Source: Phoronis australis (taxonomy: Eukaryota > Phoronida > Phoronidae). From it: a stretch of 64,000 bases of DNA. Location of the stretch: NCBI GenBank assembly GCA_002633005.1, contig NMRA01000088.1, forward strand, positions 58,186-122,185, written 5' to 3'. Below the pieces are notes generated by a model, which made no database searches, was not told the origin of the DNA, and was given only the letters and a program-made list of their open reading frames with translations. The translations under genes and the position numbers were made by a program. This document shows positions 23,701-38,700 of this stretch, one piece after another. Position 1 is the stretch's first letter. Each line of letters opens with the position of its first letter.

Positions 23701-26700
23701 AGAAATTTGGCTTTAAATTATAAACCTACTTTCTTACAAACACCATTTCACAAAAAATCACAGTACTACTACTAAATAATTTTCATTTTTAATTTCTTAT
23801 TTTGAAGATATAAAAAATATTAAAATAAAAAATGAAATGCAAAAATCAATACAAAAAATTTTCACCTATTCAGCTTAGGACTTCCAAAATAGTAAGAAGC
23901 AAATTCTATAATTTTTCATGACAAAAGATTTTCCCCACAAATTTATTTTCTTAGAAAGGCAATCATTAGAATTACCTGGTAAAGTTAGCGTATGCTACTG
24001 AAACAAGCCCTCCTCCATAGTACTTCTGCCTTTTGTCTTAACGATCGTGAAACGCAAATTACCAGGACAAGCTAAATGATCATGCAGTAATTACCCGGAA
24101 CTTAAAAACGTGATAATTACCACAATTATGCGAGGAATCATAGTGTTCTAAATTATACTTGTCTAAGGATCGCCCACATATACTTGTGGGATTACAATAG
24201 GAGGGATGCGATCTTTTCGTTCTTGTTTCAAAGAATAGCCTATAAGACATTGGTACTCTGAGTGTTGTTGATTACATCGCAGTGGCAAGCAGTTACATAA
24301 AGCTAATGACAACTACCGTCACCTGCCCGCAAGTGGGAGTACTTATACATGAGGAGCACCTGTTTGAATTAATGGCAAATAAAGATCCTTTTGTTTAAGT
24401 TTAGCAGGGGCCCAAGATACTCAAGATAAGCTACACTGAGGTTACGAGGTTTACTTGAATTGTGCGGTGATCTCGTTAAGGTGAATAAAGTACAGTGTCT
24501 GAAAGTTTCGGAGGAATCCAACCAGACATTTTTGATACAGGAGGCTCTAAAATTAAACGAATTTGGACGTTTTTAGTTGTACTGCATAGTTTTAAGCCCA
24601 CAAGAAATTAGTCATAAGGAACACAACTCAGTATACCTAAAGCAGCTGACATCCATGACAAAAAGTTTTTGATTTAGAGGGCTTAATAACAAACATGAAA
24701 TTATTCTCAAATTGTTCTTTAGTCAATATACTGTGTGATTGCTGCATCTGATTTTTGGGTTTGGAAGGACACATTGTCATTTGTTGTTGGAGACCAGGCT
24801 CCACAATATGGCTTGTTACGGCCGGTGTGTCATGCTTCAAGGAATAACGACTTTCACTTTGCCGTAAGACCATAAGTCACTTCTCGTCTGAGTATGGAAT
24901 AAGTGGAGACCAATTTTATGGAGGTACGTGGTCTAGATGAAAGGTAAATTTCTCTGACAGAACGCGGGTTTGTTGCTGAATTATGCTAATGAAGTTGTTG
25001 GTCCTGTATTGTCCAATGAAAGTTCTCCTTAATTGTCAAGGTAAGGCCGACTTCCTGCAGTTGCTACGGTTACCTGGCTGCATCAAACAATTCAAGTGCG
25101 CCACAGCTACCGTAATTACCTGAATACATATCGGAGCTGCTCCCCGGGTGAGATCCGCAGTGCGAGCCGCAGTGAGAACTGTGCGGGGAGCTGAGGCTCA
25201 GTGGTGACCCCTCCGGGCGTAGCGAGCAAATCTGCAGGCAGTCATTGAGCGAGACATCGTTCGAGAACACTTCATCTTTGGTCTTTAGCTGAAAATAAAG
25301 TAATTCCGCAGTGTAATAATACGGCAACACAAAGCTGTGGTTTGACTATTAGTCACGTATCTAACATTTCAATATACAATTACACAGGTTTCCATGACAA
25401 CTACGCTAGAAACTATACTGTAATAATACCATTTTCAAACAATTCTACAGAGAATAAAAATTAAGTTGCCATTATATCGAGTGTACCTTTCTGTTTGAGT
25501 GTGTTTGCCCGTGTCAGATTTGATAAGAGAATAACACAGACTTATGACTGTCCAGTAAACTAGAAATCCTTACGTAACTACAAAGGCCATTTCTGACAAT
25601 TTTGAGGGAAATAAGTCGAAAAATGTGCCCGGAACCAATGTGTTTCTGTTAGAGAAACCTGAGGCTAAGAAAGATCTAACAGGAGACCATCCCAATGCTA
25701 CAGTCATGTGAAATTCAACAACAAAACTTATTTTTGGAGAAAACTCATCACCCCGACTTTCTGATACAAATGTTATCAAATTTTCTGAGCCACCGACACT
25801 ACGCAGAAACCTAAAGTATTTCCCTCTCAGATAGATTTTGTTAATCAGCTGACAAACATTAGGTGTGATAATGGGTGCGGAAATCATTAAGGGGCCCCCA
25901 TGTACATATTTTCATGCCTACTTGTGTTGTCATGGATAATTTGAGTTCAGTTGAAGAGGCATAAGATTAGCCCACTTAGTCATCAGACAGGAGGTCCAAT
26001 TTGGCTGTAAACAGGTTCTTGCCAGATGTATAGCTTAAGAGATTATGCAAATTCAAAAGGTGAAAGTGAACTTTTATGGGAGATGCTCAAGCACGCAAAT
26101 GTGGCAGATTGAATATCTACAAACTAAAGGCTTCCATACAGCAAGTTTTTAATAAATATGATAGATGGCGCTATACTTGTTTTTAGAAAGTTGTGAAATA
26201 CATGGATTTTAGGGTAAACTGATCAAAACTAGAGAATTACTTGGTCAACTACAGTACATCCTCTAACTACGTTGAATTAACAACAGTTTAGGATACACCA
26301 TGGCTACCAAAATAATACGTTTTCTAGTTCTGCCCTATCGCTAACACAAGACAATATTTTGAAAAACAGCAGACACTCACAGCGACATAAGAACCCCTTT
26401 GAAAAACGAAAAGACAGTTTGGGTAAGATTATATTGTGTGAAAATTTGCTAAAACATGTTTTTAATTGTATTTTACCATCATTTACTAACATAGGTGTCG
26501 CCACTATCGACAAATATTTTACTCCCTTTTAGTTTTACTTTTCTTGAAATGACAGCGTTGTTGATACTGGTGGTGGTAGCGGTGGGGTTAGCTAGTAATT
26601 CTGGCGATACCGGAGGTGGTGTTGGAGTTGATAGTGGTGGTGATAGAGGTGGTATTGAGGTGGCATTGTGTTGTGGTGGTGTTGTGTTGAGGGGGTGTTG

Positions 26701-29700
26701 AGGTGGTGTGTTGAGGTGGCGTTGCATTGAGGTGGTGTTGTGTTGATGTGGTGTTGTGTTGATGTGGTGTTGTGTTGATGTGGTGTTGTGTTGAGGGGGT
26801 GTAGTGCTGTGGTGATGAGGGGGTGTTGTGTTGAGGGGGCGCTGGCTATCCTGTTGCTACTACTGTAGTTGTTGTTGTTATTTCTTTCAGGATTAAACTG
26901 AGAACTCCCGTGAAAGAAAATAAAACAAACAAAAACATAAAATCTACAAAAAAGTTTTAGTAATTGACACGTAAATCACACGTTATTCATAAACAAACCG
27001 ACTGAACAGATTATAAATTTTAGAATTTGACAGTCTGTAAATGCTATACAAACACAAGACACCATCTTTAAGGCTGACACTTTTTATCTGATAAGACGAC
27101 CTATTTGTTAAAACAATTGATAACTGCCAGACACCAGTCTTATTTCCTCTTCGAATGAATGCTGCGCGAGGGACCTCACAAATAATACCTCTTTTAAAAA
27201 TATCCAGTCTCCATTTCAAGTCATGTCCACACTACAAATTACCCTGGAACAACTTGCCCTCAGGAGCAACTTTGCTTCCGTTCACCAAAGTTTCCAATAA
27301 CTACCGGTATACATAGCTTACACTTAGCAATCAATAAGGCGCACAGAATTGGACACCCATATTTATGTAATTGAGCAAGTGAGCAGACGGCAGTTTAACT
27401 AAATTCCACCTTGCATGCAGGTTTGCATCTACACTAGGACTTGCAATAGGACATGTTAACTATATCCAAATGGGCGCTTAAACTAGCGCAAGTTGCACCT
27501 AGAACAACTTGCGCCCAATCAGTCACCACACAAGTGGTGTCAAGGAGGTGGAGCTGGTGCAATCACTTTGCGGATGTAATTTTATTATATTTTTATTACC
27601 TGTCACACTGTGAAGTACAAAATAACGGGAGATCAAGAAAACATTGGTTTGCGATATTTCACTGAAGTCTTCGATTACTTTTTTATTTATTGGACGTAAG
27701 CAAGAATGAAAAACTAAAGAGAAAAGAGAATTTGGTATGCAGTTTGTAAATGATGCGAAAAGCAATGATTCACCAATTGGATGTATTCAATCGCGCATGT
27801 GCTCAGCTAATAATTACTTCAGCTTTGACTAAGTTTGCTATCCACTGGGGCACTTGAAGAGGAGCAAGCTGCACTATAGAAGAGGTGGGATTGTCATAGT
27901 TGTCAAAGTCACACCTGAGTCAACTAGTTGAACTTTAGTCCACACAGTCACTTTAGCTATCATGGTAAGGAATATTATACTATCGATTTTACGAAATGCA
28001 GTTTTAATTAATTAAAATTTTCACAAAAATGTAGCTAGTAAGAGAATTAAATTTGTTTTCTAAGCTTTTGATTTTGTTGTGTGTTTATTTTGTGACAGAG
28101 GGGCATGTTGTTGCAGACTTTGAAATCAACCATACACTAAATACAAACAGAATTCCCTTCTGTGTATAAAATAATGAACACCAGCAGGAAATAGAAAAGT
28201 GTAAAGAAAAAACCCTTTTGCATGGCAAACACTATTTGCAAGGATACTCTTGAGTCTTGAAATTGACGTCAAAATAAACTTATGAGTCACGTGGAAGTGT
28301 ACAAGTTATCAAAGCGGAGAAAATGTCCAATTTCACAGAAATCTGCTTGTCACGCTTAAAACCTAATCAATTTACTTTTGTTTTCTTAAAAAGAACAACT
28401 TCAGGAACAAAAAGTTGTTTTCTCAATGATAATTTCTGTGGTACGGAACAATGGTCGTTAACAAATCTATTAGTTTGATCCGTAACCCAGGCACGTGCCA
28501 GTGCTGGTGTTTTGACATCGACAAATGATTACGACTTCACTTCACCTCGGAAAAACAAAGCTGAGAATTGATGGACAATTGGATAGCTTTAAAAACCAGG
28601 CTTTTATGATAACAATTGGCAAGTCTATACTATTGCCACAGCTGTTGACATGATGGAAACCATTTCGTAATCTCAGCAGACAGGAAAAACTGAAACCATA
28701 ACTCACTGGATCGCAGTGCGAAATGGCAATTAAAGAGTGTTTATTTAATTTTTTGCGATGTTAAATGTATAATATATAGACAAAAACAGCGGCTAGCAGA
28801 AGATGAATTGCTCTCAATGTCCTTTAGAATTGATACACTTTGGTGCGATCTAGAAAAACCCAAATACTAACAATACATTAGATGCTTAACTTTAGTTTAA
28901 TTACCGGGGACAATTAATTAGCCAACAAACACTAGGCAATGCAATTGGTGAAATAAATACGACCGGGGCACCTAATTCTTTTCTAAAACAGAACCATTTT
29001 TGAGATGGAAAGAAAAAATCCATTCCTCGCCAAATAGCGAATTAAAGGTTGTATGTGCGGTGCAGCTTACAAGTCTGCAGAGGTGGTATCGCTGTTCAGA
29101 CCCGTATTTATCAGTGAGCACCAGGGGGAGTGCTCAGAATGGGAGGCGGAGAACAGGAAAATGTGGGCACCACGGGACAGGAGAGCAACCCGCGGGATCA
29201 AGCAACAGCGGGATCCGGAACAACCGTACAGGGGAACATCTTTGCACAGAAAAAAGACAGCATGGGACGGAAAGTGCCAAATGGGGAAGCGGATCACTAT
29301 GGTAATACTGAGATGCGAGAACAGCAGTAGAGGCATATAACCACAGAATTTGGTATGGGCAACAGCAACAAACATCTGCTGCAAAGAATGGAATGGTCCC
29401 AAAGCTGTTACACCAGCAAAGGTGAAAGTAACAAGGTCTTAAATCATTCCCTGAATGTTGGCAAGGAAAATGGGATTGCAAGTTTATCCAAATTTGTGGT
29501 CTAAATCCCAAATATCTAGCATTAATTAGCAGTTATGACCTGTGGTTGACACCTGGCATTTGGCAATTTCAATTTAAATTGAATTCTGTCTTAATTTGAA
29601 ATTTAAATGATGCAAGACAAATGATGTTTTCGCATAGGTGCATAGGGTTAGCTAACACTTGGAAATGTCAGTGATATAACATTTCAGAGTCGAGGTAAAA

Positions 29701-32700
29701 ACAATCAGATTATTTTGCCAGCATAATGAAACGCTGAAACCCACTTGCAGCCGCAAAGTGTGACAATAGCGCAACGAAGTTTATTGGGTTTTACACTTTC
29801 ATTTTTTAATAAAATCAAACATAAACAACAATAAATTTTAAAACATATCAGATTAATTTTCAATTATACTTCAACTTAGTTTCAATTATGACTGTTGTAG
29901 GTGTTAGTCGGCTTGCTCGATTTTGATGTTGTAAAATCAAAAAAAGTTAACACAAAAAATGCATCGGTATTTACAAGTTTAAGACATGAGCATGGAATTA
30001 TTTCAAAACTAGTCCTGCAGATATAGAGCAAATCTATGTATGTTGTCTGACAAATCAAGAATCCTGGATATTGAGTGTATTAGGAGAACGAGGTAAAATT
30101 TCCATTTCACAACAGAATGGTTTAGATGTAACATTTGGCTTTGAAACACGACAACGTGATTCCTGCTTACTCCACTGTCAATGGCAATCTTACACTTCAC
30201 AACATGGACGTTCATTTCACGCTTGATACACTTAGGTATCTGCCAAACTGAAAATTAAACTTGCAAGTCTCGAATGCCATTAAGCTATTAAATTTCACAC
30301 AGCAGAATTTTCAGGGCAATGCCAAGGAATTTATGGCACTGATTTGAATTATTTTCACGCTAATTATAATAAAAACGTGCTAGATGAAGCCATTCACCAA
30401 CTCAGAGAGCCGGTGGCAGCTAAATTGACCAAAGCTACTATATTGCCTTGGGCAAAAAGTGATATGGAAATCAGTTATAAATGTGTGTAGTCCGTAAATT
30501 GTTCCAGAGGGTGCCATCATTGGCCGTATGTATACAAAGGCCTGCAGGGCTATTTCTATGTTGTAGGCATAAAACCTAATATCAGACCTTCAGAAGTTGA
30601 CCCCGATAAAACATAAAAACAACAGCCAGAGGCTGCGGGCAGGTGTTTGTTTTTTAACCAATGTCGAGAGGCTTTTGTACTTTTGATTATATGTAGTATA
30701 GGTTCCAGCCATTCACAACAATTTTCATCTGTGAAATCATAAAAATGTGGCTATTTCAGTTTTAGTTTGTCAACATGCTTGCCTTCAAACGACAAATCTC
30801 ATACATAATTAAAATTAAATCTTGGTAATCAAAGCAGTTTGACATTGTCTAATCTCTTGTATTCGGAACTTGACTTGAAACTGACCAATTGCATGGTAGA
30901 TTTTGCGTAAAACTTGCACTCGAATAATGCACCCTGATTGGTTAAGTTTCGAGTCTGACTCTGCCGGAATCCAGCTTCAGTTCGTGAATAGACCCAGAAA
31001 CTAACAGTTTCTTTACTTGTCCACCATTAATAATGCCAACTGTCATGTTTTTCCTTGCACTTTCATAACAAAATCAAAACTACTACATCTGGCAATGTGA
31101 GGATGTTAGATCTTTTTGTGGCAGCAACTTTCAATAAAAAAAACCCCGACTTATATTTCACTTGGAGTAAACCACTAGTCTGTGCTAAGAATTGGGGTGA
31201 GCCAAGAAGACAGAGACTGTCCTAAAGTATTTTGTTTTGATTCCACACCAAATACTGTTTGTTTTCTTTTAGATAATAATTTGACAGTAACTCTTGACTC
31301 ATGCCCAACACCTTGTGACTGACAATGTTGAGAGTGCCGACAGGGTGAGTGAAGTGAACATGTGAATATTTCCATACACTAATCACAAAAAATGTCAACA
31401 AAAGTCCATCAACCCAAATGATGCAGACAGCTGATCCTCAACTTATCACATACAAACACACAATTTCTCTGCTGTATGCTGGCAATGCCTACACAATCTG
31501 CAGGCAAAAGGGTCTACGTGAAGTGTTGAGCCAGAAATTTGCGAGTGTTGACAAGCAATATTGTATTATCACAAACTCTGGCAAGTAGTGACGTAATCAT
31601 CCACAAAAATCCACTTGCCATGTCTGAACTGTTCTGTCAAAGATTACATTTCAAGGTCAAATGTTTTTTCGCATCACCCGGATGTTCGTGATCTCATATC
31701 AAGGAGTTTTGTAATCAGAACAATTTTGTAGAGCACACTATGATATATATCAACTCACGTTTTTATTGCCTGTTTACATTCTGTAAAATACTCTACGATG
31801 AAGCCTCGCCAATTTTGGACAAAAGCAATTACCGAAATTTCCTTTTTTCTTTTTTCAAAAGCTTCTAACATCGTTATGAACGTCTGCAATTTTTTCAAAT
31901 ATCATCTGCTGGTTCAGCCATGGTACAGACATTCAGAACACTTAAAAGCATAACTTTATTGCTACATATCTTTCAAAAAATCGTCGTGGCAACACGATTT
32001 CGTGAGGCAACCGAGTTGTCTTTTACAGCTAGTCCAGCTTCTTGATGGATTTCCCGGCCATGAAAAGCCATGAGACAAAAACCGATGCCCTGAGAAAAAG
32101 ACGACCAAAAATGGCGGATACTGAAACGTGAACGAATTAGCTGACAAATGTTTTCGAATGGCTGTCCATCAACGCTAGTGATACCTACCCTCTTACGAGC
32201 TTGCTGCTGCTCCTTCTGAGAGTGAGTTTTGTGATGTTTCCGTAGAGAACTTGGGTCCGTGTAACGCTTCGTGCAACCCATCACTGTGCATGCGTACGGT
32301 TTCTGTGAAAAAAAACAAAACAACAAAAATTAGTTATAAACATAATAAGACTAACCCAGTTTGTTACAATGTTCATCCGGCAAAGTGCATTACAATCGAC
32401 GTTTTTCATACTCAGTCAGCAGCACGTAACAGTTATTACAAGTGGTGATTTGAGTGAACTATGGCTTGTTTTAGTATTTTAACTGATCCTGTATTTGTCC
32501 GATTTCTATCTTCGAAAAATCAAATATGAATCTCGATTTGTTAAAAATTAAAACTTGCTCAAAACTAGTCCTTCTGTAGCAGTTGTTTGTTATTCATTTG
32601 ATTCTTTAACCAGGGAGTGTTCTTCAGAAAATAAATAGGTACAGGTATGCCTCCATGAAGTCACAAAGAAGACATTTCAATTTCTAAGAATAATTAAAAT

Positions 32701-35700
32701 ACACTGCCATTTCAATACCTGACTAAAAGGTGACCCGTTTCAATACCCTAATCGGTGAAAACCGTAACCATTTCAATGCCAAAATCAGCGAACCCAGTGC
32801 CAGATGTCCATACACCCACACCCTGGGACAATCCCCGCGGCACAAAACATATTACGAATAACAACAAAGTGTTTTTAACAAACATACGCCATTGTTCTGT
32901 ACCACAGCCTGGGAAAAACTATCCTCGATTTTTATTACTCAATTTAGGACACAAAAACTTGAGAAGTGACTCAAGAATGCCATTAGGCTCGTGTGAGTCT
33001 ACAGTCATAAAGCAATGTTTTGTTTATTGGAATTAATGACTCTCAATTCGCATACGTCACAAGTCCAACGTAAACGTCACAATGTGAAAAAAGATGATTT
33101 GAGTTATCAACACAATTTGTTACAGAAACCATCCAACCAGAGAACATGTGCGAGTCACTTGTCCAGTGTAAATAAAATCTTTTTTTCTAACAACAATCAC
33201 ACATCCTGATAAGAACTTGGAAGAATGGGTCTGGGAATTGAACCACAAAGGACGACAGGGAAAACGTTTGGTGTGGGAACATGACAGGGACTGACTCAGG
33301 TTTGAGAACATGTTGGGCTATTAACATTTAAACAAAAGCCATTTTTGATGAGAAAAATGGCGTTGACAATCGAGAACAATTAATTCGAGTATCAGCAAAT
33401 CAAAACATTTACCCCCACTTGAAACAGCTTAAGATAGTTTGTTTACTAAAAACTTTTCATATCACCACTAACAGTTTCCACTCTGCTTATGTTCCCACCA
33501 TTTTCAACCAGTTGTAATATTATTCAAATTTTAACACATCGTGATGTGTGAACCACTTCTAATGAAACACCACAGCATAGTTAAACCCGAGATCATAAAA
33601 TCAATTCCTGAGTCGAGGCTCAAGCGTCTTGGATCTTCATAATAACAACTACCACATTTAATTAATATTAGTTTGACCAACCATCAACTTAACTATGCAA
33701 TTTCAAAACAAAAAGCGATCACGATGGCACGGAATTACGTCAAAAAGGTGCTTAGCATTTAATTACCTTTACAAGGCATTCTATATACGTGGGCAACTTT
33801 CAATCAATAATCCCGAATTGCCAATTTCTATAACGTAACATTAAAATCAGGAAAAGCTTCTCTATCTCATATCAGTTATTTTAGTAGCATGATCCTTGAC
33901 AAAGACATAAATCGGATCAGCCTTGAACTCAACCGACTCAGAGAAAGGTGAAATCTAGGCTGATACGTGTTTTACCGGGTGTTTGTTCACAGTGATATTC
34001 TAAATATACTTTATTTTTCACTTCGTTTTCTTCAGTTCCATTTCCCCGGAGGCTTTATGAGCAATCACGTATATTTTATTTTGTTCACCACTACTTCATT
34101 GAAATGACTTTTTTTACTTGCTAAGGAAGTCCAAGGAATATTTCTTGGAATCTTAGTTTAAGTACTCTCCCATCATGATTTGCTGCGCCTCACTGTGGGA
34201 ATATCCTTAATTACGAATGAGCGGTATCTCATTTCACTGCACAGAAGTAAGAAGCAAGTCGTGACTGATACTGTTAAATATTGATTAATACCGTAAGTGA
34301 TATCCCAACTAATAAAAGCAGAAAATGTAGACAAGAAGGCATAATCTTCTAAGTATCCCAAAATCTCAGGCACGTGTGGTATTAAAGTTTAGTTTTTGAA
34401 CAAAAGCTTCACAAGCAGAAGTGCACAACATGGAGACAGACAAAATGCTCCGTGGTTTTTTAAGGGAATTTCATACTAAAATCTCGTACATTTTCGAATG
34501 CTGTATTTATCAGCAACTGAAGGAATCCCATGATGCCTAAGCCCCACTGAATTGTGCCAAATTTCGTACACATTTGAATGTTATTTCAGCAGCTGAATGG
34601 TTCCGGGGATTTCTAACCCATTCTAAATCGGCTAGATGGCTCATCAGTTTCAACTATTGATACAACCACATTGTATCAGGTTTTCAAGCATTGCTTCTGG
34701 AAAACATTTAACTCTCATGGTGTTGAATTGAAGGGAAATTCTCGGCGAGAAAGGAAAATTGTACGAAAACTAACGGGAGAGTGGAATCAAACCGAGTAGC
34801 CCCGCAGCAACAGCCGAATGGAAATGTCTGGCAGATAACGGCGAGAATTGGTGATTTATGATAAAATCACTTAAAACATAAAGGGTTTTCTTGCTGTACA
34901 ACACTGGTCAAAGATAATAACTTCAAGAATTCTATCCCATCCAACGATAATCCAAAAATGCGTTTATGGATGTAAAACCAACAGTCTCTTTAACAAGGGC
35001 AACAGATTAGAACAAGAACAAAATGATGGCGATGAGAAGAACAATTAATGCAAGTCGTGTAAAACTTACCGTGTCCTGATGAGTGCGCTGATGTTTGGCT
35101 CTGTCTGATGAGTTACTGAATGCCTTGCTGCAACCTATATGTTGGCAGACGTATGGCCGTTCGCCTGTATGTGAGCGCAGGTGAATTTTCAGGTTCTCCA
35201 GACGTGAGAAGGCTTTATTGCAATTTTCAAACTGGAAACAGAGAGCGATGACAGTGAATTATTATATTTAGACTATTACTAAGTATAAGAAAAAAATCTT
35301 AATTTTGGGATAAAATTGCTAATACAATCGTCATTTTTCAAAATTTCAAAAGGCTCCACAGTAAATGTTGTTGAATGACAAAGCAGAGATCAAATACTGA
35401 TGACAATGAGGGGTAAAGTATCCTAAATAACATTTGTCTGAAAATTTTATGGTGAAATCTCTACACAATATGATCGACGAGTGAAATTTTATTTCATCGT
35501 TTTTTTTCCACGTAAAATATACAGCACCAAATTCAATAAACTTCCATATTCAAGTTTTGCACCACAGCTACCAAGCATAAGACAAAAGTATTGAAAAATT
35601 GCGGACTTTGCTATGATTTTAGAAGCCGTTGAAAAATGAAAAGTAACATTTGTCCGAAATTGACGAGCCGTTACCGTAGTATGGTAAAAGTTTGCCAGGT

Positions 35701-38700
35701 TTGGATGGTGAAAAATTAACTGCAGTGCTTAAGGTCGCAGATTGTACCAAATTCCCCAATTGTCCGCATACGCGGCTTAAAATGAAGAATTTATACCACG
35801 ATATTAGTAATATCAACACATATGTTAAATGGCTAAATCACACTACTGAAAGGCATCGAGAGTCTAATATCAATATCACGGTGCTGAAACTGTACCAAGT
35901 ACATGCTACATGTTTTACAATTTGTAATCAAATCCTTGTAATGCACAATAAATAATCATAATGGTTGGTGCTATAGTGGCAACGTATTTGCATAAGTCGC
36001 CACAAAAATCTTTAAAATTTCGACAGTATTGGTTGCTCTGGGGAGTGACTATGGTAAGGTTGCATACAGCTAGGTCATTGTTTCATACATTTAGCATTTA
36101 ATGTCATGATTCTTAATTTCAGTGTGTATTTGTGTCTTTTCAAGAGCTGAAGTCTTATTAATTCAAGACAGATGTCATGTAATACGTCAGGTAGCGCAAA
36201 AACAAAAGGATTTTTTGTACATTTAGAGAATTTTTTACGTCATTTATCTCAATGTAAAATATGTATGTGGTAAAAGTTATTCAATAAAGATGGTTGCTAA
36301 AAATTAACATTTTTCTACTTTTCAGAAACTCACTACAGCTGCAAATGTGCACAATTTTACAAAATATTGCTTGGTGACAGCTGAAGCAAAGCATTTCCTG
36401 AAGTTATTTTTGTTGGGAAATTTAACAAAATGTCTTGTCCGCCATTTTGTGTCACACTGTGACAGTTTATGAACTATTTTTATGTGTTTTTCTACCTTGA
36501 CACACTGACATGTATAACATTCACTCATTTTTATACAAAAATTACAGTAAAGGGTTTTAGCACTTAACTATGAACTAACATAACTCGGAGCGACAGAGAA
36601 ATTTTAAGTAACCAATGTGCTCAAAGAGCAACTGATAATTTTTGTACAAACCCAGAACAAATATTCTTATTTTGCCTGAAAAATCTACGCACATTCTCTA
36701 AACCGTTAATTAACAACTAAGAAGATTGGCTTGGGGGGATTAGCGTTTCGCTGCTCTTTTTAAGAACAGGGTAATAAATAATTTTCTGACCCAATTGTTG
36801 TTATTGGCCTTAGACACAAGAATTTCCTGATCAGCGTTTAAGTCTCAAAAGTATCACTTAACACTTCTTAAGATGTATCGATCAAACCCCGAGAAAAACA
36901 CGCTTTACAGCCAGGAAGGAAATGCGCACGGGACTCAAACCAGATCAATACGAAGGCATTGTGTTTGCTGATTAAGTCTAAACTTTTCAACACATTCCAG
37001 ATTTCACAGGAAGGAATAGACGAATGCGATAACGGGATAAAAATGAGCTAAATTTACAATACAAATAAATCAAAAACCTGATAACACATAGATTTTCAAC
37101 CACGGCAAATGTTATAGTGAAGCATCACGTTTTAACACACCAATATCATTGATGAGAATTTTGTTTAAAACGACAATTACTCAGGACGTAATGTCTTCAG
37201 ATGCCTTTCACCTGACAAGCTGAATAATTTAAATATCAAGAAATCATTTCAGAATTATGACAATGAATATCAACAAAGCCCATCTTACACGGGGGTGATG
37301 TATATACCACAAAACCTGAGATATGTGGCCTCACCAATGACCATAGACTGGTGATGGTGAGATGGCAACTGTCTCCCACACAATAGATGGCAAGACTGTC
37401 TCGTCCATGAGTCGTCTCACTTACAACATGCCGTGGAAATCGATATTTGTTTAGTACGCACTAAAATAGTCCGGCACACAAACAATTTACCACTACAAGT
37501 TAATGCGACAGCCATACTTTTTACGTCAGAAAATTAATGGATGCCGTTACATATGGAGATAATCTGACCAGATATCAGTAATATACAACACATCAGTGTT
37601 TGCATACTAACTAAATGAACCAGAGCCCCTGTGTATGAAGGTGAATCAAATACATCGAAACATAATGACCCGTTTCTACCCTGTCTCGATGTGCCTAGAC
37701 CAATCAACGGACTTCCCGCCTTTTCTTAGAACGGAACCAGGATGTGATGATGCAGTAGAAGATATAAAAAATCAAGGTGCACCTTTATTACTGTTTTTTT
37801 ACTGTGCACAGAAACTGGGAAATATATTCATTAATCAAAACCTATGCTTAATTAAAAACAGGTGAGTATCATTAGGAATTAGGTTCCCTTCAAGTAATGC
37901 CTTCCTACATCTACACGACACGTAGACTATTTGGGTCGCAATCTTTTGTTTAAACATGATTTGCGGAGAGCGGGTCGAGAGCTTGAAAAAAAAAACATGG
38001 AGATGATGAAAGTGAAGCCGAATGTTTATTTCAATAAAACATCCACGTTGGGAAAAGATCAGAGATCTTCTTTATCACAACTGTCCCCTTGATAGACAAT
38101 TGCAAGTGTAAAAACATTCGATGATGCTTTACACGGCAAATAGTACTTGAGATTGCGTGGATGTTGTTCGGTACAAGCCAATACTTAAGTGCAAACAAAA
38201 CGTGACCGCCTCTGTAGTAACGAAGGAGTTGATCAATTCGAGAAAATACCAATGATGGCTTCAAAAACACCACACATTCTTTGCATCATTTGCATTTACA
38301 GACAATGTTAAAGAATGAATCAAAAAGCGCCAAACGGTAGTGACTATNGATGATGAAAGTGAAGCCGAATGTTTATTTCAATAAAACATCCACGTTGGGA
38401 AAAGATCAGAGATCTTCTTTATCACAACTGTCCCCTTGATAGACAATTGCAAGTGTAAAAACATTCGATGATGCTTTACACGGCAAATAGTACTTGAGAT
38501 TGCGTGGATGTTGTTCGGTACAAGCCAATACTTAAGTGCAAACAAAACGTGACCGCCTCTGTAGTAACGAAGGAGTTGATCAATTCGAGAAAATACCAAT
38601 GATGGCTTCAAAAACACCACACATTCTTTGCATCATTTGCATTTACAGACAATGTTAAAGAACGAATTAAAAAGCGCCAAACGGTAGTGACTATTTACAG

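Larger units (their letters stand above)
21074..25119 (-). other. GLIS3-like intron 5
   Basis: A 4.0 kb phase 1 intron. It contains an R3 copy (22386-22520) and an R2 copy in inverse orientation (24479-24575). A 78-codon minus-strand frame at 24637-24873 has no good splice sites. Nothing else recognised. Confidence 0.75.
25289..32188 (-). other. GLIS3-like intron 4
   Basis: A 6.9 kb phase 0 intron. It contains a GT-rich minisatellite (26565-26842), a probable relative of the 46 kb inverted-repeat element (27218-27560), a GC-richer island with overlapping frames (29050-29335) and an R3 copy (31775-31960). Confidence 0.75.

Noticed and set aside
24637-24873. 78-codon minus-strand frame in GLIS3-like intron 5, considered as a missing exon
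   Set aside because: An in-frame TGA stands just before it, and no acceptor or donor fits the needed phases. The exon 5 donor at 25119 already restores the frame and the homology.
26479-26727. Thr/Pro-rich frame over the minisatellite
   Set aside because: Low-complexity translation of a GT-rich repeat.
32185-32189. Alternative exon 4 donor GTAG|GTATCA
   Set aside because: It would shift the phase relative to exon 5. The AGG|GTAGGT donor keeps phase 0 and matches the family sequence.
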